Positions 1-4,925 of a stretch of DNA of 5,049 bases are shown piece by piece (position 1 is the stretch's first letter; every line of letters begins with the position of its first letter). The DNA is taken from assembly GCA_009781125.1 (NCBI GenBank), contig WQYS01000215.1:1-5049 (forward strand). Reading direction: 5' to 3'. A program made the position numbers and the translations under genes. The DNA is from Acidobacteriaceae bacterium (GTDB lineage: Bacteria; Acidobacteriota; Terriglobia; Terriglobales; Acidobacteriaceae). Below the pieces are notes generated by a model. It was not told where the DNA came from, did no database searches, and saw only the letters and a list, made by a program, of their open reading frames with translations.

Positions 1-707
1 GCGCGCAGATTGCCGCAGGCGTGGTCGGCCATGGTGGCGATGACCTCGTCCGTGATCAGCCTCGGCACCCCGGCCTGCGCGAGCGCGTGGCGCAGGTAGG
101 ACTCCAGGGTCGACGCATCAATGCGATCGAGCGTCAGACGCACCCGCATGCGGCTGGCAAGCGGCAGGAACTCTTCGGAGCGGAGGCGGTCGACCAGACG
201 CATGTCGCCGGCAAGGACAACCGTCAGCAGGTTGACCGAGTCAAGCTTCGCGGAAGCGAGCATACGGAGTTCGGACAAGACCGGAGGCTTCAGCTCCTGG
301 GCTTCGTCGATGATCAGAACCGGACGGTTCCGCGACTCCTCGATATGGGCCATCCAACTCTTGCGCAACATCTCCGAACTGTTCCAGCGGTTATGAGGCC
401 GCATGGCGTGACCCTGCAGGTGGCCCAACTCACGGTAGAAGTCGGCGATACTGGCCTGGGGACGGCTGATGGTGCCGACAACGACGTCGCGCTGCTCCGC
501 CAGGTCATCGGCTACGATACGCAGCGCTGCCGACTTGCCCGTGCCGGGTTCACCGGTAAGGATGGCGAAGCCACCCTCGCTCGTCAGCTGCCTGATCCGC
601 CGCCTGAAGTTGTCGACGCGAGGATCGACAAACAACGCCTCCGTCGGCACCGACGGCGAGAACATATTCCATTTGGCCCCGAAGAGGGCATGCAGAAGGT
701 GTTCCAT
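1..707 (-). CDS. ExeA/TniB/TnsC-like AAA+ ATPase of the transposition module (3' end cut by window)
   Basis: The first 235 residues are visible; the C-terminus lies beyond the left edge. The reading frame runs open from ATG 707 to base 1. Walker A is GEPGTGKS (residues 52-59), Walker B is VLIIDEAQEL (about 130-139), and a sensor-1-like strand VVLAGD follows at about 163-168. Arginines after LPLAS (186, 188) could be finger residues. This layout is that of the ExeA/TniB/TnsC group of P-loop ATPases. In transposons these ATPases bind target DNA and activate or direct the DDE transposase; the same fold in ExeA works in type II secretion, but the two transposases directly upstream make the transposition role far likelier. 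The start is chosen because GAAAAGG lies a few bases ahead of ATG 707; an ATG at 720 in another frame closes quickly. A 96-bp spacer full of hairpins separates it from the upstream transposase. A chain beyond 235 residues is expected, so nothing suggests truncation except the window edge. Confidence 0.94.
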   Translation of the reverse strand, partial: MEHLLHALFGAKWNMFSPSVPTEALFVDPRVDNFRRRIRQLTSEGGFAILTGEPGTGKSAALRIVADDLAEQRDVVVGTISRPQASIADFYRELGHLQGHAMRPHNRWNSSEMLRKSWMAHIEESRNRPVLIIDEAQELKPPVLSELRMLASAKLDSVNLLTVVLAGDMRLVDRLRSEEFLPLASRMRVRLTLDRIDASTLESYLRHALAQAGVPRLITDEVIATMADHACGNLR

Positions 708-713
708 ACTGCC

Positions 714-725
714 TTTTCATCCTTG
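714..725 (-). repeat. 12-bp sequence repeated at both gene junctions (copy 1, before the ATPase)
   Basis: On the minus strand CAAGGATGAAAA occurs here and again at 1670-1659, at the end of the long transposase gene. Both copies lie just upstream of the next gene's start and supply its ribosome-binding purines. This copy reads ISKDEK in one frame, resembling the ITKDENK terminus of the long transposase, so it looks like the leftover 3' end of a duplicated transposase gene. Confidence 0.6.
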
Positions 726-731
726 CTGATT

Positions 732-793
732 GGGCAACAGTGCCCGGTCCTGCTTTTCGGACCGTGAGGGGCGCACCCTGACGCGCGCCCCTC
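732..793. repeat. Three adjacent hairpins between the second transposase and the ATPase
   Basis: Nearly all of the intergenic spacer folds. GAGGGGCGC/GCGCCCCTC has a 10-base loop (766-774/785-793, 9-bp perfect stem). CGGTCC/GGACCG has an 8-base loop (745-750/759-764). GGGCA/TGCCC has a 4-base loop (732-736/741-745). No U-run follows on the minus strand, so they are not a clear intrinsic terminator. They could slow transcription, stabilise the upstream mRNA end, or mark RNA processing, lowering ATPase yield relative to transposase. Confidence 0.6.
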
Positions 794-803
794 CCGGATC
801 GCC

Positions 804-1655
804 TCAGCGGTGCCTGCTGGCGAGCGGGAAAAGGTGACAGAGGATCGCACCGGTCTGCCTGTCCACCATGTAGGCAAAATTCAGGTCCCAGGGGGCATAG
901 CGCACCTCGATCGTGGGCAGATCGCGGTAGATCTCGGGAACATGGAAGCGCACGTCGCCAAAGACGACGGTGCCGTCCGACTTGCGCACCCGACGCACCT
1001 CGGCCCTCATAAAGGCCTGTTTCAGGACCATCGGATCCGGGCAGGCCCTGGGCGTTATCGGAGCGGTGTGGAAGCGACCAGTCGGTGAGACCCCCGTCCT
1101 GGGGTGGGGCTTGCAATTGTATTCGGACTCGATCCAGAACCGGGTCGCCTCATTGAGCTGATCGAGGCTGAGGTCGCGAACGCCTTCCAGCATCGGCAGG
1201 ACGCTGTAATCAATTCGACGCCAGAAGTGCTCCTGCCTGTCGGCCTGCCAGGGGCAGTACGGAAGCGTCGTCTCATGCACGATGTTCAGCTCCGAAAGCC
1301 CATCCCGGATCTCCCTGGCGCTCATCGGACTGCTGTTGTCGCTCAGGATCGAACGCGGCAGACCGTATTTCTGCATGGCCTGCATGAGGCTGTCGACCGC
1401 CGTCTGGGTGAGTTCGACCAGATACCACTGCGCATGGCAGGCCAGCTCCGAGTGGTCGTCGAGAACGGAGAACAGCACAGGCCGGCGCCAGCCGTCGCGG
1501 GTGAGCACCCGCCGCGACGGCTGGAAGCTGTCAATATGCCACAGCCCGCCGACACTCTCGACATCATAACCACGCGCTTTGCGTACCTCCGGGCGAGGGG
1601 TGTCCAGCACGCGGAAAGGCTCCAGTCCGGTCGTTGTCTTTACATTTTCAGTCAT
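804..1655 (-). CDS. Second DDE transposase paralogue, short form without N-terminal DNA-binding domains
   Basis: This is a 283-aa paralogue of the 486-aa transposase encoded just upstream. It aligns from about residue 24 onward with residues 173-435 of the longer protein. In one stretch, its residues 66-111 against 213-258 of the longer protein, 30 of 46 positions are identical by hand count. It holds a complete RNase H-like (rve) core: D42 in WHIDSF, D106 in LSDNSSPM and E142 in QADRQEHFW, with 35 residues between the last two. A Mu-type beta-barrel follows at about 225-275 (SDGTVVFGDVRF, VRYAPWDL). It lacks the roughly 165-residue N-terminal helix-turn-helix region and the roughly 50-residue basic tail of the longer copy. 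The motifs around the catalytic residues are altered (NG to NS after D106, and NG to AD before E142). ATG 1655 overlaps the upstream stop as ATGA, with AAGGA upstream, which points to translational coupling. Likely role: a partner or regulatory subunit of the transpososome. A decaying duplicate is the alternative, but the full-length open frame and kept triad argue against it. Confidence 0.92.
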   Translation of the reverse strand: MTENVKTTTGLEPFRVLDTPRPEVRKARGYDVESVGGLWHIDSFQPSRRVLTRDGWRRPVLFSVLDDHSELACHAQWYLVELTQTAVDSLMQAMQKYGLPRSILSDNSSPMSAREIRDGLSELNIVHETTLPYCPWQADRQEHFWRRIDYSVLPMLEGVRDLSLDQLNEATRFWIESEYNCKPHPRTGVSPTGRFHTAPITPRACPDPMVLKQAFMRAEVRRVRKSDGTVVFGDVRFHVPEIYRDLPTIEVRYAPWDLNFAYMVDRQTGAILCHLFPLASRHR

Positions 1656-3112
1656 TTGTTTTCATCCTTGGTAATATAGGCGGGCGGCAGCCCCTGGGTG
1701 GCACGCCTCCGGAGCATGAGAACGAGGCGTGGTGACAGGCCAGGTGGAAGGTCGGGTGCCGCTGCATTGCTGACCGGCTCAAGCGAGCGGCGCATGCCAT
1801 CGGCGTTGGCGGCCTTGTTCAGCGGGAACAGACGGTCCAGCACCACACCCGTTTCACCATCGATCATGTGGACACGGCTGAGATCCCAGCTGGCGTAACG
1901 CACCTGGATTTCGTTGAAGTGGCGGAAGCGGTTCGGTACCTCAAAGCTCGTGTTGTTAATCTGGATGGTGCCGTCAGTCCTGCGCTGGACGCGTGCGTCG
2001 GCGCGGGTAAAAGCGAACTTCAATACGGCGGTGTCCGGACACGGCCGGAACACCCTCTGGCCGTCCTTTGTCTTGCTCCCGGCCAGGAACCGGTTCATCG
2101 GCGTGTCTGCGATTTCGTCGTGAAGCTTGCAATTATACTCATCCTCGATCCAGGCCTGGGTGACCTCATTGAGGAAAGCCAGCGTGAGATCGGAAACGCC
2201 GTCCAAATTTGGCAGGAGCCGCTCGTTGACCTGCCTCCACAGGCGTTCAATCTTTCCATTCTGGTACGGGCTGTACGGCAGCGTCGTTTCATGCTTGACG
2301 CCAAGATCAGCAAGACCGGTGGTGATCTCGGCGGCAACCATGGGAGTGCCATTGTCGGACATTGCGGAGCGCGGCAAACCGCGTTTCTGCATGGCCTGCA
2401 TCAGGCAATGGGCGACGTTCTCCGCGGTTTCGCTGAGGTACCACTGTGCATGGCAGACAAGTCGCGAGTGATCGTCGATGATGGCAAGGAGCACCGGAGT
2501 GATCAAGCCCTCCAATGTCAACACATCGCGGGTTGCATGTTTGGCATCCCAGTGCCACAGCGCATTGACATTCTCGACTTCGTAGCTTCGAACCTCGCGT
2601 TCCGCCAGGCGGGCCTCGGCGGCCTCAGCGCCAGCGGTGTGGCGGTTGGTCAGCCGACGGCGTTTCGTCAGCCCCTGCTTCTGCATGAAGCGGCACACTG
2701 TCTTATAGGAAGGCACCTCCCCAAGTTCGGAATGCATCTCCGCCAGCGCGAGCAGATTGTCATAGTGGATTTCGTAGCTCCAGCTCTTATGGGCGTCATA
2801 AAGCGCCGACACCGCCTTGCGCAATTCGACGGTCATTTTCACGGGAACACCCGCATCGACGCGCCGCTTGCGGTTCAGGCCATCCACAGGATTCTGTAGG
2901 ACGCGGGCCGCGTAATACCACCTCTCCAGGGTCGAGGCGCCAAAATACACCTCCTCCTTTGTCACGGGATGGGTCCACTTTTTCATCGCCAGAAGCTTGA
3001 GCGTGTACTTCAACTCGCCCCTTTTCGGAGGGGATGCCAATAGATGGCCGATGACTGCGAAGCGAAAGTGCGCCCAGCGTTTGGGATCTGCAATATTTCT
3101 CTTCTTCGGCAC
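1652..3112 (-). CDS. DDE transposase, TniA/TnsB/Mu-type (integrase core plus Mu C-terminal barrel)
   Basis: This 486-aa protein has the full architecture of a transposon strand-transfer enzyme. Residues about 15-75 form a first helix-turn-helix region (basic; ends STLERWYYAAR). Residues about 95-150 form a second one (SYKTVCRFMQKQGL). The rve/RNase H-like core spans about 175-335, with catalytic D189 (WHWDAKH), D253 (MSDNGTPM) and E289 (YQNGKIERLW). The 35 residues between D253 and E289 match the classic DD(35)E spacing. A Mu-transposase C-terminal beta-barrel follows at about 378-430, then a basic, proline-containing tail to 486 that may contact the ATPase. In the TniA/TnsB/MuA group such proteins bind the element ends and cut and join them to target DNA. 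The start is GTG 3112: an in-frame stop lies seven codons upstream with no other start between, and the next ATG is codon 43. No strong Shine-Dalgarno is seen. The stop overlaps the next gene by ATGA. The family call is firm; the exact element family is not. Confidence 0.95.
   Translation of the reverse strand: MPKKRNIADPKRWAHFRFAVIGHLLASPPKRGELKYTLKLLAMKKWTHPVTKEEVYFGASTLERWYYAARVLQNPVDGLNRKRRVDAGVPVKMTVELRKAVSALYDAHKSWSYEIHYDNLLALAEMHSELGEVPSYKTVCRFMQKQGLTKRRRLTNRHTAGAEAAEARLAEREVRSYEVENVNALWHWDAKHATRDVLTLEGLITPVLLAIIDDHSRLVCHAQWYLSETAENVAHCLMQAMQKRGLPRSAMSDNGTPMVAAEITTGLADLGVKHETTLPYSPYQNGKIERLWRQVNERLLPNLDGVSDLTLAFLNEVTQAWIEDEYNCKLHDEIADTPMNRFLAGSKTKDGQRVFRPCPDTAVLKFAFTRADARVQRRTDGTIQINNTSFEVPNRFRHFNEIQVRYASWDLSRVHMIDGETGVVLDRLFPLNKAANADGMRRSLEPVSNAAAPDLPPGLSPRLVLMLRRRATQGLPPAYITKDENK
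1659..1670 (-). repeat. 12-bp junction repeat (copy 2, long transposase 3' end)
   Basis: This is the second copy of CAAGGATGAAAA, here coding the last residues (KDENK) of the 486-aa transposase and acting as the ribosome-binding region for ATG 1655 of the short paralogue. Confidence 0.6.
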
Positions 3113-3200
3113 GCGGAACGCCCGGTCTATTCAACACGAGCTGTTAGTAGTGAGTTATAAGGCCGCCTGCCCAGAGGAGTCTTCTGTGTCAAATCGGATT

Positions 3201-3956
3201 TTAGGTCAGCATCACTGCCCTATATCGCAGTTTCGGGTGAATGACCAGTTTGTCGCCGCCAGTCAGCGGGGCGATGAAGTCGAGGAAACGCTCCAGCTTC
3301 TCCTTGAGGGAGCCAGAAAATCTCTCCAGCGCCGAAACCGGCAACCGGCTCGGGTCAGGCAACGGAACCTGGAAGGAGCCAGGCGCCTCCCGTCTCCAGC
3401 ACTCGGTCGCAGGGACGGTCTCCGTCCACCAGCGAGACCACTTTCGGATCAAGTCGCCTCCGACGGCGCCGACGAGGGGGGCGAGACGCTCATCGCTCAA
3501 GCCCAGGTGCATCGCCGAGCAGAGGATCACCAAAGCAGCCACATAAACCTTGCGGCCAAGGAACCTCCACGAGGGCGGCGTCGTCCGCGGGCATGACGGC
3601 GCACCCTGCTTCCGTTTACGGGACTTCGAACAAGTGAAGCTGAAGCGTTTCCCAAATTTCTTGGGCAGCTCGACCTCTTCGTTGAGGACCCGGAACTCTC
3701 CACCGCAGTGGCAACGGGATTCTCCTTCCCTTATTGGACCGGCGCGTGTCTCCGCATGGGCGCAGCTCTTACACTGGAGCCTCAGAAAAGAACCGCTGAA
3801 CAGTTTCACACCACGCGGCTTGCGCGGATAGTCCCCGCGGTGCAACTTGCCACCGCAGTGGGGGCATCCGAGGACCCGCGTTTCTTCGGCAACCTCGGCG
3901 TCATGGTCGAAGGCCTCTTCCAATTGGCCCAAGGTCATCAGTATGGTTTCCGCCAA
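3201..3956 (-). CDS. Zinc-ribbon protein of a transposon-associated conserved family, first gene of the operon
   Basis: The protein has 251 residues from TTG 3956. Cysteine pairs suited to zinc are CPHC (31-34), CKSC (62-65), CHC (82-84), and C109/C122 in the stretch before TTPPSWRFLGRKVY. The C-terminal half is alpha-helical looking (RKWSRWWTET, ERFLDFIAPLTGG) and has no nuclease or DDE motif. From memory, proteins with PRKPRG, TPPS.RFLGR+VY and W..WW signatures are conserved, unnamed proteins in proteobacterial elements beside DDE-transposase/ATPase genes; the function is unknown. DNA binding at an element end or target is my inference from the zinc ribbons. TTG 3956 is preferred because TAAGGAGG lies six bases before it; an ATG at 3938 is the alternative, and the frame stays open upstream to 4121 without support. 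The gene is on the same strand as the transposases, 88 bp upstream, so probably co-transcribed. The segment about 50-103 with CKSC and CHC may be an added second ribbon. Confidence 0.8.
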   Translation of the reverse strand: MAETILMTLGQLEEAFDHDAEVAEETRVLGCPHCGGKLHRGDYPRKPRGVKLFSGSFLRLQCKSCAHAETRAGPIREGESRCHCGGEFRVLNEEVELPKKFGKRFSFTCSKSRKRKQGAPSCPRTTPPSWRFLGRKVYVAALVILCSAMHLGLSDERLAPLVGAVGGDLIRKWSRWWTETVPATECWRREAPGSFQVPLPDPSRLPVSALERFSGSLKEKLERFLDFIAPLTGGDKLVIHPKLRYRAVMLT

Positions 3957-3962
3957 AGCATT

Positions 3963-3970
3963 CCTCCTTA
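3963..3970 (-). promoter_or_regulatory. Strong Shine-Dalgarno sequence of the zinc-ribbon gene
   Basis: On the minus strand this reads TAAGGAGG, a near-perfect complement to the 16S rRNA 3' end. It sits six bases before TTG 3956. This decides the start: the next in-frame ATG (3938) is 24 bases away and has a poorer site. An out-of-frame ATG lies immediately after the motif, too close to be used efficiently. Confidence 0.75.
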
Positions 3971-3984
3971 CCGGATTCGCAAGG

Positions 3985-4029
3985 GTGCAAACCCGCAGCC
4001 GGAGACCAACACTCCAACAGGGTTTGCAC
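3985..4029. repeat. 10-bp perfect inverted repeat ahead of the zinc-ribbon gene
   Basis: GTGCAAACCC (3985-3994) is repeated in inverted form as GGGTTTGCAC (4020-4029), with a 25-bp spacer. The spacer can pair further (GGAG 4001-4004 with CTCC 4012-4015). The repeat lies 14 bp upstream of the Shine-Dalgarno sequence of the first gene of the operon. It could be an operator for a dimeric regulator, a stem-loop in the mRNA leader, or part of the transposon end. There is no T-run, so it is not an ordinary terminator. Confidence 0.7.
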
Positions 4030-4034
4030 GCCGG

Positions 4035-4117
4035 ATGCGGGACGCATGGCCGCGCCCGGACGCTCTCACTGCGACAGCATTCGGCCCTTTGCAGGGCAGC
4101 TGGCAGTTTTTCGCAGT
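4035..4117. repeat. Cluster of small hairpins in the operon leader
   Basis: Three small symmetries lie together. ATGCG/CGCAT has a 3-base loop (4035-4047). GCCCT/AGGGC has a 4-base loop (4084-4097). An enclosing pair ACTGCGA (4068-4074) / TCGCAGT (4111-4117) surrounds the second hairpin. With the 3985-4029 repeat they make the roughly 130 bp upstream of the operon strongly structured. Individually each could be chance in GC-rich DNA; the density is what is notable. Confidence 0.45.
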
Positions 4118-4160
4118 CCACCGGATAAATCGCGAAACAGGCTGAATCGATACGCTATTT

Positions 4161-4176
4161 CAGAGGCTTACCTCTG
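4161..4176. repeat. Short perfect hairpin
   Basis: CAGAGG (4161-4166) and CCTCTG (4171-4176) form a 6-bp stem with a CTTA loop. There is no T-run on either strand, so a terminator is not supported. It lies about 20 bp outside a possible transposon end near 4139. Confidence 0.45.
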
Positions 4177-4402
4177 GTCACCACCGGCCGGCCCTCTTTG
4201 CCCGTTCCGAGGAATGCGACCTCAACGATTCCGCCTCCGCGAGGCCTTTGCGTCGCAGCAGATCAGAACAAAGAACAAAGGGAGGCCCACAGTCGAACCA
4301 GATCCAATGGTTCGGATGGGAAAAGACCGTTCCGCTTCTCGCTTCCAGCCTGAGATACCCTGCCGAGACGGCTTCCCAAGCGCACCCTCTGCGGCGCCAG
4401 CG

Positions 4403-4429
4403 CCGGCCGACCCGGCCGGTCCGGCCGGT
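4403..4429. repeat. Three tandem 9-bp repeats (CCGGCCGRY type)
   Basis: The units are CCGGCCGAC (4403-4411), CCGGCCGGT (4412-4420) and CCGGCCGGT (4421-4429). The repeat is short and GC-only apart from one base per unit. Replication slippage is the simplest origin. Confidence 0.7.
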
Positions 4430-4449
4430 CCCCGTGGGTCAACAGTTAC

Positions 4450-4502
4450 CCCCGGCGCGCTGCTCCGTCTGCTATGTCGGGCCACTTCGCAGCGCGCCGG
4501 GG
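4450..4502. repeat. 14-bp perfect inverted repeat with 25-bp spacer
   Basis: CCCCGGCGCGCTGC (4450-4463) is matched exactly by its reverse complement at 4489-4502. The 25-bp spacer (4464-4488) is less GC-rich. The right arm continues into the palindrome GGGGCCCC (4499-4506). As RNA it would make a very stable stem; as DNA it could be a recombinase or regulator binding site. No T-run follows on either strand, so a standard intrinsic terminator is not supported. Confidence 0.75.
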
Positions 4503-4748
4503 CCCCACTATTGACTACGGGGACGGCCTCTGCCCGCGCCCAAACCCACTTCACCGGTCGAAAGCCCGGGATGGGGGGCACTCGACCTTATCACCCGACC
4601 CGACCTCCCGGCCTCAAGCCAGCCAGACGCTCTCGGTTGGCCCCGCTGCCGGTATCGGCCTCTCTTGGTCGATGTGAAGAGCGACAGCAGTTTTCCCGGT
4701 CAGCCTCATTTTTCGTGTCCTCAGGAAGCCATTTTTGCATCGTTTTTT

Positions 4749-4916
4749 GTGTCCCAGCACAGGGTAAACCTTGAACCCGGCGACAGCGTGCTGTTTCATC
4801 CGAAATTGGCGAGCCGTGCCTACCGCTCCATGCAAAGCTACCACCGCAAGCACAGACACACCACCTGGCGCTCCAAGCTCACAAACAAAGGCCGGCGAAT
4901 ATGGCGGGTCACATAG
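4749..4916 (+). CDS. Small basic hypothetical protein upstream of the helix-turn-helix gene (start uncertain)
   Basis: From GTG 4749 this is a 55-aa protein containing LEPGDSVLFHP and a strongly basic end (SYHRKHRHTTWRSK, then NKGRRIWRV). Small prophage or mobile-element proteins with a similar basic segment ending in RIWRV exist, from memory, but I cannot name a family or function. The stop at 4914-4916 lies nine bases before the next ATG, so the two genes are probably co-transcribed. The start is not settled: the frame is open back to 4515, with other possible starts at TTG 4665 (83 aa) and GTG 4674, and none has a good ribosome site. I place the start late because the upstream 60 bases are AT-rich and look intergenic. 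Chance reading is possible, but the position directly before a recognisable gene supports it. Confidence 0.45.
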   Translation: MSQHRVNLEPGDSVLFHPKLASRAYRSMQSYHRKHRHTTWRSKLTNKGRRIWRVT

Positions 4917-4925
4917 AGAGGTGCC

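Larger units (their letters stand above)
4180..4748. other. Gene-poor, GC-rich stretch of about 570 bp
   Basis: No recognisable protein, tRNA or rRNA was found on either strand. Open frames exist here (for example minus 4581-4222 and plus 4515-4748), but they are low-complexity in Pro, Arg, Gly, Ala and Ser, lack domain motifs and convincing ribosome sites, and are what GC-rich non-coding DNA yields. The stretch holds a 9-bp tandem repeat (4403-4429), a 14-bp inverted repeat (4450-4502), and a more AT-rich patch (about 4690-4760) that may carry the promoter of the plus-strand genes. It may also contain decayed sequence outside the transposon end. Confidence 0.55.

Noticed and set aside
21..767. 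Plus-strand open frame of 248 codons
   Set aside because: It is antisense to the ATPase, which carries Walker A and B motifs on the minus strand.
1104..1679. Plus-strand open frame of 191 codons
   Set aside because: It is antisense to the short transposase and has no recognisable motif or good ribosome site.
2250..2650. CRISPR array or Cas-linked Tn7-like element
   Set aside because: No direct repeats with regular spacers and no Cas-like protein are present anywhere in the window.
1868..2899. Long plus-strand open frame of 343 codons
   Set aside because: It lies fully antisense to the long transposase, whose catalytic motifs are unmistakable; it has no domain motif and arises from GC-rich codon use.
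3151..3192. Possible sigma-70 promoter before the long transposase (TTGACA at 3192-3187 and TATAAC at about 3159-3154, minus strand)
   Set aside because: The hexamers are about 27 bp apart, far from the usual 17 bp, and no better partner is seen for either.
3180..3215. TGTGTCAAAT-type sequence resembling a transposon terminus
   Set aside because: Its orientation is wrong for the right end of the leftward operon, it overlaps the end of the zinc-ribbon gene, and no inverted partner is in the window.
4285..4315. tRNA T-loop-like GGTTCGA on the minus strand
   Set aside because: The flanking bases do not form a T-stem and no other tRNA arm is present.
4222..4581. Minus-strand open frame of 119 codons with a collagen-like GPAGPAG stretch
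   Set aside because: The Gly-Pro-Ala stretch is simply the translation of the 9-bp tandem repeat; there is no domain or start signal.
4046..4774. Plus-strand open frame of 242 codons
   Set aside because: It is rich in Arg, Pro, Ser and Ala without domains, crosses the inverted repeats and has no ribosome site; it looks like an open frame of GC-rich non-coding DNA.
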